64,000 nucleotides of DNA from Kalmusia sp. IMI 367209 (taxonomy: Eukaryota; Ascomycota; Dothideomycetes; Pleosporales; Didymosphaeriaceae). Positions 54,377 through 64,000 of the stretch are shown here, piece after piece; position 1 is the stretch's first letter; every line of letters starts with the position of its first letter. A model generated the notes under the pieces. It was not told the origin of the DNA, did not search any database, and saw nothing but the letters and a program-made list of their open reading frames with translations. The stretch covers positions 2,542,001 through 2,606,000 of the forward strand of contig JAPEUQ010000003.1 of NCBI GenBank assembly GCA_027946365.1, read 5' to 3'. Position numbers and translations under genes: made by a program.

Positions 54377-57281
54377 GTCTGGGAGCAACAGGAATGCAAA
54401 AAGCAGCAACATTGGAAAGAGTTGTTGGGTTATTAAGATCAGCTTTTGGTAAGCAAGGCTGAAATTAACGGGTGAGAGCTCGTGTGGCTAAGTTAACCTC
54501 CGGGGCTGAGTGCATGCAGGCTTGTAACTCGGACCCAGCCAATGAAATAATCTCCTTAGCTGATTTACGATATTTGAGCTTCATGGTGTATTGGATATGT
54601 GTTGCCTGAAATAATAGCTTTATATAACCTCATCAAATATAAAAATTGATGCATATCCACTCTACATTTACCGTTGATAATGGCGAGCTATCTACGAGGA
54701 ACCTGGCTAGTTCAACCTATGACGACCTATACTACTAGGTCAGAAGCGCTGGGCATGATTATACTAAATCTATCAGTGTCCTTGCGCAACGTATTACATA
54801 TCTGGTAGCTGGTGAGCAAGCACGCTAGCCTGAGCTGCTTACTAAGGTCTGTTACACGTACTATCCGGAGAAGACCCTTGGTCGTAGAGGCGCTAGGAAA
54901 AGATGAGATCCTTAGAGGACGCATAGTAGGAGGGTGAGTATTTGATAGATATTCGAAGCGGCGGGTTCAAGGCGAGGAATAAAGTGAGGGATCGCACTAT
55001 TTTCAAAGTGGAAGTCTTAGATGGGGATTGCTGGCACTCTACAACTGTGCTAAACAACCATTGAATCTCACAGCCAGTGAAGCTCCCCAGGCTCTTGTTG
55101 AGCTAATTTCAAAAAACTAACGCCCTTAATTTATTCTATATTGTCTCTAAACGTAAGTGTCAGAATGACATTGATCGTGGTCATGATCTTCTCCAGCGCT
55201 GGAAAAAGGATGCCCAGCGTTCGCTGCAAATTATTTTGTTCGATAAAAGCGGAAGCTCATTCTTAGGCTAGGCAATTCAAAGGCTTGCAAGGAGCTTGAA
55301 CCACAGAGGGATCCATATAAGCACCGTGTCTGGCTCGCATTAGACCGTCGTGTTTTGTGACTCACGCATGCGGTCATTTTCAGTTCTATGCCAATCCACG
55401 CCAGAACCGCAAACTTAAATGACTGAATCGACGCTAGTTTTGAATAATGTGATAACTTAGGCCCAGAGAGATGTGGTTGAGCCACCAGTTCAGGTGTCCT
55501 GTCACGCATCGTGAGGATAGGTTCTCCTGAGTATGACTCAGGGGCTTTGGTGGAGCAGGCTCTTCGATAGTGTTGAGGTATTCTGCCACACCTAGTAATA
55601 GTATGATTTCCTAGGCATGACTTTTGCGTTGGTAGCATAGGCTATGATCAAATAGTGTTGATCTATAGTTGAAGACAGCATGAGATGCATTAGATATTGG
55701 CCATTGAAAATAGGAACGTTTCTGCGAAATTATTGCTTAGTAGTGAAAATAACAGCTAGCATTATATGAACTGTTCTGTTCCTGTGAAAGCCTTTCTTGA
55801 ACTCATTTAAGGCTCATCATACAGAGTATCCATTCATCCAGTCCCCAGAAAACTAACCTAAATTAAACGGTTGAGTTTTTGCGAACAATCTCACTAACCA
55901 CTTATTTTCGCCATCTCGATATCTGACAAGTTCATCATGTGCCCTTTTCACGTGCCTTTACACATTAGATGGCGCGTGTAGGATAATACACAAGTCTCTG
56001 GTCACATCATCGTTCCCATCGCAACGTGGAAGATATCCCGATTACATACTTAGGAGCGCTCCAATCTCCGTCCAAATAATTTAGCCATGATGAACGCAAT
56101 GACTCTGTCCGGATGGAACCTATGGAAGTGGATGCGCCTCCCGGAAGTATCGCATATTGGGCACTACTGTGAGAAGGATCTTCTCAATTTGACGAGTCGA
56201 TTTCTTAATTCATCATTGTCAAACAAAGTGCTTTCAATGCTTGATGGTAGCTCTTAGGATTGCGAAACTTGTAAGAATATGTGACGCAGGAGAATTGGTG
56301 TGACACAAGAGCTCGAAAACGGCGCAGTCAATGAGAATTAACTTTCATTCGAGGCCCAGCATAAGTTCCTCTGAAGTCATATTTGCTCTTTGATTATTCG
56401 CCGAGGTTGCACCCACAGTCTCTTGGCGCTTCGGAAGATCTGCAGCCGGGGGCTGTGTATCGCGTACATCTATGGGTGCTCTGATGCAAAGGTTATAATT
56501 GGAAATATCTATTCCTGTTTGACCACACACTGGGATTTTTCTTTTCCGTACTCGTTTTGGAACTCTTTCGGTAGGCCAACATGCGTGGCACGGACCCTGG
56601 TAGTTGCGACGGCAAGAAATTAGTGTGAGGACAGCTTCGCGGCCAGCCCAATGATTTCGCGTTCAGAATTAGGCGGGACCACTCCCCACTATAGCGTAGT
56701 GATGGTGAGAAGGGAGACATGATTTTCATGTGTCGGCGAAGCGATGGCTATTGCTGAAAATAGGAGCGATATGGATATTTGGATCTTACGTTGCGAGTGA
56801 TTAGATTAAGTAAGAGAATGATCTATCTCAACAATCTCGGAAAAATCGATTTTCACGCATGAGACTCAAGCTAATCGACGCATATACAGCAGTTGTACTT
56901 AGAAAAAGCTTCACAACGGTCGAGCAGCCTCAAGATCCGGAATGTCGTGGAAAAATATCTCAACATTTTTCCAAATCATGATTTATCAGTTTGCCTTCGA
57001 ATATCAGTGGATTTGCCCTATCTGTGTTGTAATAGAATACTTTTTGCTTCGTTCACACATGTTCGTTGCCCTAGCAATCGTTACGCATAAGAGTTATTGT
57101 CGGTGGATGGGGCAGCAACCAGATGAGCAATCGCTGACACCGCTGTTCCCTTATTAAATCCTTTGCGCCACTCACTCTACTCTACTCATCAACCTCGTCG
57201 ATTTAGCTAACCTACGGTGAGCTACCTAGCGCAGGCTTGGACGGTTAATCTGAATGATTCTTATATAGCAAGCTCGAAATA
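54377..57281. other. Long gene-poor region upstream of the HeLo-GTPase
   Basis: 2.9 kb with no supported gene. Frames up to 135 codons (55231-55638, minus) lack domains. At about 54680-54810 (plus) a short open stretch, TRSEALGMIILNLSVSLRNV, is reminiscent of copia-type gag proteins, but stops follow at once; at most it is a relic. Left flank carries the promoter of the HeLo gene. Confidence 0.5.
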
Positions 57282-58116
57282 ATGACCCATCGCGACGGTG
57301 TAAACAAGGCCGTGAAGAGAATGTGTAGCCCGCGCAAGGATACAGGTATAGTTCCGCCTCAACCTCCCGATTTGAATTGGTCGCTCTATTAACACACTCC
57401 GCTGTACAGAACTCGCATGTTCCGAATCTACTGTCTGCTCAGGGCCCTTTGTATACCTCTCCTCCAGCGAAAAAACGATGCTCGACACCGTCGAGTGCGG
57501 CTTCAGGCGCATCAAGATTCCGACCGACGCCGTTGACTACAACCCGCCCCGTCCGAAGTTTCCCGCAGACGAAAGATTCGCGCAAGAGATGATGGCCCTG
57601 ATGCAGAATAAGCTTATAATCTTGCGCAACTATTTTATGGAGGAAGCAAAGGACCTTATCATCAAAAGCGTAGACAAAACGAAGCGCGGCAACAGTGAAC
57701 AAGCGATGTTGGACGAGGCTGCAAATCCGGCGAAGTTGTTGCCGGTCACGACCCGCGCGCAGGATCTGTTGCGCCTTGTCTTATACTATGTGGTTCTCTT
57801 ACCGATTGAGAGAATGTATATAAACCGGGATGGTACGAACGGCGCTCTACAAGCGGAGCATGCGATTAACATCAGGAACCATCATGCTTGTTGGCTCAAG
57901 CTTAGGACCGAAATTGGGGAGCAGCTGCCGGGAGATAGGAAGAAACGGGCGTCGCGTGCTGGAAATATCCTAGAGAAAGTTCTGGAACTCGCGGTCGATC
58001 ATTGCGATCAGGAGCCCGAAGAAACAGTGGATGCGTTAGAACAAGAGTCGCTACGTGAGAGTTTTGTGGTGCGTAGCGATGATGATGCGTCAACGTCAAG
58101 CGACGACTCTGACTAA
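57282..58116 (+). CDS. Hypothetical protein, acidic C-terminus
   Basis: Two exons, 57282-57345 and 57410-58116, with a 64-nt intron (GTATAG..TACAG) in phase, give 256 residues. The in-frame ATG at 57478 is a shorter alternative start (212 residues) without an intron. I recognise no family. The middle is helical (FAQEMMALMQNKLIILRNYF, AQDLLRLVLYYVVLLPIERM), then LQAEHAINIRNHHACWLKLR, and the end is an acidic DDDASTSSDDSD tail, as in many nucleolar or chaperone-like proteins. There is no signal peptide. Function unknown. Confidence 0.6.
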
Positions 58117-58545
58117 ATCTGGCGCACGCAGGATGAGGGAAACGGGTGGAATCATGATAGGAAGACTGAATCGTGTCTATTTGCACTTTCCTAGGGTCGC
58201 TTTCTTCCCTGTTTTTCCGCTCGAAGATTTCATGCACGTGCATGAGAGTGTTTTTCCGAGTGGAATCATGAAACATAGCATAGCTTGGTATATAGATAGA
58301 AATGTCTAGGCCAGATGACCTAGGGCTTTGTGCGACAAATATAGTCAATCATCTCTATGGAAACGTAACAAACATAGTGAGAAATGCTATAAGTAAGGAC
58401 TACATACCACTAAATGCATCTTCACCAAAAGTGTACACCATTATTGCACTCATGTCTCTCCCCAAAGAACAACTTCGCACCGCTCTTAATCATATACGCA
58501 TATTCACCATTAGTTTCACAGCATCAAACAACTTACAAGTCTTTC

Positions 58546-58845
58546 ATGACAACAACGAACTACGCATCTGGAGCTTACTTACAACCAACAACGGCGGCGA
58601 AGTTGTACTTTCGTGTAAAGTCCAAACCTTGTGCTAGAAATTACACTATTATAGAAACGCCTTTGCGAGATGTTTCGACGCCCCAAAACGACAGAGTATA
58701 CGACACACTATTTCCAATGTTCATGGAACTAGTCAGAGCGGTACAAGAATTACCTTTGAGTGAGGATGTGGGAGATGTGGGAGTATTGGTGGAGGAAGTC
58801 TTCGTGGATTGTGTGACTATGATTGGAATCGGGAGAGTTCAATGA
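58546..58845 (+). CDS. Small hypothetical protein
   Basis: 99 residues from the ATG at 58546, preceded by a CA-rich leader (CATCAAACAACTTACAAGTC) like those of other fungal transcripts here. The same frame is open from 58414 but the extra part looks non-coding. Segments TIIETPLRDVSTPQNDRVYD and FMELVRAVQELPLSEDVGDV look protein-like. No family recognised and no signal peptide. It may be a short orphan or the end of a degraded gene. Confidence 0.35.
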   Translation: MTTTNYASGAYLQPTTAAKLYFRVKSKPCARNYTIIETPLRDVSTPQNDRVYDTLFPMFMELVRAVQELPLSEDVGDVGVLVEEVFVDCVTMIGIGRVQ

Positions 58846-59788
58846 TTTGAAAGTGGATACTATAGGACACTTGTGATCACGGATGGTAGGCAAGTTGAAT
58901 GAGGTATAGATGGGTGGATCAGCATAAGAATGAGGCTATGATCTAGGTTTTATTATCTACCAATTCATTGGATCATTGTCAGTCTACGATTACTATGATA
59001 TTTCGCTCGCTAAGACTCTTTGGATGTCCCGTTTCACATTTTTCAAGGGCTACCGTCTTGATGCGCCATTCTGAAAACCTGCAGTAGTTACAACCTAGAT
59101 ACAACGACGATGTTCTACGTAAAATTGACTATCTAAAATCCTCCATCTCAGTTTCCGTGGTTCTGCTATCGATACCAATAATTTGATTCGACGACTCGGA
59201 CTCATGCATTTCTGAAAGCCAAGACTTTCTCTCTTGCCTATCCACGTCACGTCCAGTTTGCTCAATAATTTGACCCTAGGCCTTCTAGAACGCCATTGCC
59301 TCATCCGATATTTGCCGTCGCACGTTTGAACTACACAAGTCTGCATTCCGGGACAGCATCGTCAGTCTCGTCAGCCGCAGAACGACCATTGAAGGTTTTT
59401 GATTACATACTAATGTAAATGTGACATAGGTCGCAATAGATGCCTTCGTTTCTTGCGCAATTCAGGTTGCAAACGGTGGAAAAGGTATGATTTTGTACAA
59501 GGGCCAGCGAGCTCATTGGGGGAGTTCATGCTGCTCGTTCCGTGCATGATAGTGCTTCCTGTTTTAGGTTAAGCTGATGCCGACTATCTGCATCAGGTAC
59601 CGTGTTTTTGTGCGCAAAGATATAGTGATGCTTCGACTGCGGGTTGTTCTAATCAAAGGTGCATGCTGCTGTGAAGTCACATGGGTTCGTGAAAGCCTAG
59701 GTCACGTGACAGCATTTTCGTCGTGGCGGGGACGAGGAATGTAAAGCAAATCCGCCCTTCGTCAACAACTCGACTTACAGAATGCTGA
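58846..59788. other. Intergenic region before the spherulin-4 pair
   Basis: No gene is supported; short frames on both strands only. The right end contains the promoter of the first spherulin-4 gene. An ATG at 59782 opens a different 32-codon frame overlapping the gene start and may be a short upstream ORF. Confidence 0.5.
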
Positions 59789-60967
59789 ATGAAGCAGACA
59801 CAGATCTGGACAATCACGATGCTGTCCGCCAAGCCTTCTCAAATGTCATCCGAAAGGTTCCTACATCCACATGGCACGACTAGATCGAATGAGAAAGTCT
59901 CCAGCGCTACTAGCTCCCGCGAAAAGCTACTCGGCTCATCCAGCTTTGTTGACATACCACTGCAAACTTTCAGCGCGACCTCTTCATCAACAAAGCTTGT
60001 CTTCACAGACTGGCACGGGCAGCCCTCGAAATCGAGAAAGCGGCCTCCTCACCAAATCGATGAACGCGTCCTCGCTCTCTCGGTAACGATAACCCTTGCT
60101 CTTTTAGTCCTTATAGGCGTGCCGCTCAGCGCTATCCTGCCACAAAAATACGTCGTCCAGCTGCCGATCAACATCCTTGTTCCATTCTATGTGTACCCAG
60201 ATCCGGGTGCGTTTGATAGACTGTATAGTGCGTAAGTATTTGCACTTTCTGCCGGTCTAAATACAATAGCCCGCGCGTGCTAACGGCATTCGAACAGCTT
60301 CATGAAGCATCCCGACTTAAATTTCACCGTAATTCTGTCTATCAACCACGGTCCCACCACCAACGCGTGGCCCTCGGGGGTCTATATCACTCCTATCAAG
60401 AGACTCAGCACACTTCCTAATGTCCAGACGATTGGCTACATCGACACCGCTTACGGCGCGCGCGACGTTGAGATAGTACGCAAGGAGATCGCGACATACG
60501 CAGGTTGGAACAATTCCAATATCGCCATCTCCGGTATCTTCTTTGACCACACACCAACGGAAGATGTCGACGATGCACGCGCTTATCTGAAGAATGTAAG
60601 CGCGACAGTGAGGCACTCGGATGGGTTCTTAGACCCGCGGATGGTGATTCATAATGCAGGCAGATTGCCTGATGTAAATATGGCGAGCTATCGTGCCGAT
60701 GTGACGGTGGTATTTGAGGGTGAGTATAAGGACGTGCCAAAGAGGGGAGAGCTGAGGGGAAAGCTGCGAGACTTGCATGGTCGACGGGAGGATTACGCTG
60801 AGTTGGTGCATTCGGTACCACAGAATGTAAGTCGAGGCGGGATTAGGAACATCATCAATGCAGCTAGAAGAAATGTTGGCTGGCTGTTTGTCACAAATCG
60901 TACGGGCGACGATAGGTACGAAGGGTACAGCGATCGATTAGAGGAATTTTTGGATTTGGCGTGGTAG
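59789..60967 (+). CDS. Membrane-anchored spherulin-4 family protein (GH135-like)
   Basis: Two exons, 59789-60231 and 60298-60967, with a 66-nt intron, give 370 residues; the ATGs at 59819 and 59843 are alternatives. A Ser-rich cytosolic N-terminus of about 95 residues is followed by one membrane span (VLALSVTITLALLVLIGVPL) and then the spherulin-4 domain: INILVPFYVYPDPGAFDRLY, LNFTVILSINHGPTTNAWPS, TIGYIDTAYGARDVEIVRKE, IAISGIFFDHTPTEDVDDAR, and TVVFEGEYKDVPK. This type II topology is as in Aspergillus Sph3, a GH135 hydrolase acting on galactosaminogalactan. The acidic pair after GIFF is Asp-His here, while the next gene has Asp-Glu, so activity is uncertain. Tandem with the next gene (212 bp apart), same strand. 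Confidence 0.85.
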
Positions 60968-61130
60968 AACCGCACACAAATATATAAGCAATAGTTCTCA
61001 AATCTTATTACACTACAAGTGTCTGTTGGCAAGAAGGCGGCAGGTGTTGTCAAAATTTATGCTAGCGGTTTTAGTTGGAAGAAACGTGGCTATTCATTTA
61101 GTAGTCAGCTATAACAGGGATGTCGGCAAA

Positions 61131-61139
61131 TATATAAAA
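61131..61139 (+). promoter_or_regulatory. TATA-like box of the second spherulin-4 gene
   Basis: TATATAAAA lies about 41 bp before the ATG at 61180. It is unusually near the start and would imply a short leader. Confidence 0.35.
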
Positions 61140-61179
61140 ACACTCACGATCCCGTATTTGCTATCCAGCACTAGTCAGC

Positions 61180-62047
61180 ATGTCCGCTCCAGCTCCAAAA
61201 CTGAAAGTACTCCTGCCTTTATATATTTACCCTGACGCAGGTGCTTGGGAACCCCTCTTCGAAGCGTACCGTTTCCGTTCCCATGATCTTTCTGATCCCC
61301 ACTAATATGTCTAGCATTGTATCAAACCCAACGCTCGACTTTATCGTGATCATAAATCCGCATAATGGTCCAGGATCTGAGCCTTGGTGGCCAAACATCG
61401 ACTATGTTCGCGAGATACCAAGATTCAACGCTCAGCCTAATGTGCGAATAGTGGGCTACGTACATACGATATACTGCAAACGGCCAGTTGAGCAACTCTT
61501 CGCGGATATCGATCGATATGCGAGCTGGTCAAGGGACGATAGCCTTCCAGGCCTAAGCCTGGGTGGAATATTCTTTGATGAAACGCCTGATGTGTTTTCG
61601 GAAGAGTCGAAGGAGTACCTAGATGTCATTACGCAGAAAGTAAAAGAAACCGATGGATTGGTTGGCGAGAGATTGGTAATGGTTTGATTCCAATATACAA
61701 GGTTTCCTTTAGCTAAAATCCGACTCTAGGTCATTCATAACCCGGGAACATCGATTGATCACCGGCTTGCAAGCCCAGGTTTAGATATTGCAACTATCGC
61801 AGAATTGGCATACTCTGATTTCCGAACCGCGGAATGTCAAAAATGGCTTGCAACTTCGCTTTTTGATAGTAGTAAAGCGAGCTACATGATACATGCGGTA
61901 CCAGAAGAAGATACCGAAGACTTTGTGCGGACTCTGAGAGGAATGGCGGGGTACGTCTTTGTAACAGATCTGGAAGCAAATGTCTATCATAGTTTTGGCT
62001 CGAGTTGGAAAAGGTTCATAGCTACTATGGTGAAATTGGCAGCTTAG
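61180..62047 (+). CDS. Spherulin-4 family protein (GH135-like), no signal peptide
   Basis: Three exons, 61180-61265, 61315-61675 and 61730-62047, with introns of 49 and 54 nt, give 254 residues. It starts MSAPAPKLKVLLPLYIYPDA at once in the domain, without signal peptide or membrane span. Blocks are LDFIVIINPHNGPGSEPWWP, VRIVGYVHTIYCKRPVEQLF, LSLGGIFFDETPDVFSEESK, VIHNPGTSID, and DIATIAELAYSDFR. The Asp-Glu pair in GIFFDE is present, as is a later Glu in the position of the third acid. The second donor GTAATG at 61676 restores the VIHN block as in the neighbour (MVIHNAGR); GTTTGA at 61682 is an alternative. Most likely a cytosolic paralogue born by duplication; the substrate is unknown. Confidence 0.85.
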
Positions 62048-64000
62048 AGGCTTCTGACGAGGGAATATCAGCAAGAATGAGTGAGATATGTACGACTATA
62101 GGATCGCTAAGTCAGTTCTGAAGGGGTTAAAAACTTAATGCGATTGGAAATTTGAAGACACGGTGTACATACTGGCCTATCACCCAGCCATTTCTACGTT
62201 TAATATACTGAAACCATGATGTTATGGTGAATGAGTAGTCGAAAGATAGATGTGGGGGCTGTTCGGGGATAATGGTGTAGCACTAATTGGAAGATAAAGC
62301 GAGGCTAGTCTAATCTTTTATCGGCGCTACTGGCTACCTTAAGACCATGGCGACGCAGTTGAATTTGATATAATCTCCTCAATGTTGAGATTTTTGGAGA
62401 CTCAGCACGATGATGTCAACCTCTTGTTTTGTCTCATGCCTTTCCCTTGCCCGCTGAAGCATCGCAGATCTTAGCATAGCGCCACCGGCGCTATTGTTTA
62501 ATTACGCTCGTGAGATCCAGATATTCGGTAGATATCAGTTTCGGTATGCCAAACACTTCGAACACCCTTCGAGACTTCCGAGATCATATAGTGTCGCGAT
62601 CAATTCTTGTCTCATACTCCCCTCATATTCGTACTACACCCACACGAGAGCCTTATATGCTCGCCGGAAAGAACATCATTGAGCGTATAGATATGGCCCC
62701 ATAGCTCCGAAAGTGGCATGCAAGTTCCAACGCCGGCCATCAGATAGCTTCGAGACTGAAGCATGAAGGGAAGCTGCTTTAGCGACATCTATAGGTGCTA
62801 TATCACAAACTAGGCTAGTGGAACTTGTTAACAATGCCAAACGCGCGAACTATCCCAATAGAGTTGTCGAGTTGTCTACCGCAAATGATGAGGCTAAGCC
62901 AATATCGTGGATAACTACTATGTGACGGAGAGGAAATGTTATCTAGGTTCATGAATTATAGGCTATTGATCTAGGATGGTAGGCAAACAAAGAGAAATGT
63001 TAGAGATAGTAGACGAGCGAACAGCCTTAAAGCCAAGAATCCAGGGCATTACTCCTTGTCTGCCACTTAAATCTGAATGCGCAACGCGAGTGTGATAGCT
63101 CTAAATGTTTGTGGAAACATAGAATACATTTTTAGGTGTGTTCGAGACTGCATAGCGGTAGTAGCATTAGTATTGGTTTATCAGAAATGTATCTATATCC
63201 CTTTTTCATATGCTCCTCTTTGTGATTCTATCCGGACGCGTTCCTGACTTGGCTCTGCCCTAACAAGACCAAATGCCTTGTAGGCAGTTGGTAGCCCTCA
63301 CCACGGACAGGTGCAGGATTCGACTTCGAGGGCCACACTGTAAACGTTAGCAAAAGGTGAGCGCTGACTCGAGACTCACAAATTTCAGCGACCTCCTCTA
63401 TGCCAAGGTCAAATGTTAGTGAGGATTTGCGGTCATCGCATGCCTAACAGTAACAGGCCAGCCGTTCGGAGTCAGACCTGGAGAGAGATGATCGTGTTCT
63501 TTCAGCACATGGGGTCAGTCGAGAGTCGCATCTCCTAGCCGGAGATTACAACTCCCCATCCACCGCACAAAGTCGCGAGCGACATAAGTATCGGCTTCAC
63601 CCAACCAGCAATCTACAGTCTGACCCTTGAGCTCAACGCACTAACAAGCCAGCGTCGAGTTCCAAAGTTCATCACACATCCTCATCGAAGTCAAAGTAAC
63701 AGGGCGTGCCGCCGTACGGTCGGTCAAGCACCCCGCCACTTGGCCCGACTCGGGGAGTTGGTATTCGGCCGTTACAATGGAGCCGCCAACCAGCTCCATA
63801 GCTAGCCTCCTCCAGACATGCTGGTTGTCGACTTTGATCATGCTGCATACTGCTTTCGGCATCTCGCCTAATACGATATGGTTCATGGTCTCGTGGAGGC
63901 ATTGATCTCGACACGTAGGAAATCCTACGCGGAGTTCAGCACACATCCTTACCAGACCAAAAGGAGACGCCATTTGCAGAAACCCAAACTAGCAGAGGCA
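62048..64000. other. Terminal region without supported genes
   Basis: Short open frames only; the longest (63641-63973, minus, 110 codons) has no domain and overlaps an alternative frame. A real gene may begin at the right edge but cannot be shown. Confidence 0.5.

Noticed and set aside
55231..55638. 135-codon minus-strand ORF
   Set aside because: No domain, no start context, composition like random sequence.
50469..58116. Starship giant transposon carrying the HeLo gene
   Set aside because: No DUF3435 captain recombinase or boundary repeats are visible in the window.
63641..63973. 110-codon minus-strand ORF near the window end
   Set aside because: No domain, overlapping frame on the same strand equally open; not enough support.

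Overview
The window is nuclear DNA of a filamentous ascomycete (Pezizomycotina; a Dothideomycete-like fungus is my guess, not shown). The evidence is many short introns of about 45-75 nt with GT..AG borders and CTAAC/CTGAC-like branch sites, Zn2Cys6 and Fungal_trans regulators, a HeLo-domain protein, an AA9 polysaccharide monooxygenase, a GPI-anchored GH76 mannanase, spherulin-4 proteins and an extracellular intradiol dioxygenase. Genes lie singly or in divergent pairs, without operons.

Layout. 1-3.3 kb: 3' end of a sulfate permease, then a basic nuclear-type protein with a frame break. 4.3-15.6 kb: four fungal transcription regulators in a row. 16.1-19 kb: a short-chain dehydrogenase and a secreted intradiol dioxygenase. 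19-29.3 kb: gene-poor, with a degenerate RING protein, a basic protein, a long coiled-coil gene split by an in-frame stop (or a short intron) and a small helical protein. 30.2-34.8 kb: divergent pair VPS9 (Rab5 GEF with CUE domain) and an asparagine-synthetase-domain (ASNSD1-like) protein. 35.7-41.1 kb: C2H2 protein, small proteins, a DUF4202 protein and a 291-bp MITE-like element with a sevenfold 21-bp repeat. 41.9-46 kb: GH76 wall mannanase, then a divergent UPF0261 / TIM-barrel pair whose plant counterpart is one fused protein (tomato Tm-1). 46-48 kb: SRPBCC gene with an in-frame stop, a second copy of the MITE, and an AA9 LPMO with a one-base frameshift. 50.4-58.9 kb: orphan basic protein, a HeLo-Rho-like GTPase fusion, two orphans. 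59.8-62 kb: tandem spherulin-4 (GH135-like) genes, one membrane-anchored. The last 2 kb shows nothing I can support.

The most unusual item is the gene at 52558-54376 (minus): four exons joined in phase encode an N-terminal HeLo domain (the HET-S-type cell-death domain) followed by a complete but motif-degenerate Rho-family GTPase fold without a CAAX box. Several other genes are lightly broken (1826-3339, 26202-28412, 46030-46570, 47012-47934). All splice sites were deduced by eye from frame, splice consensus and protein continuity, with no transcript data.
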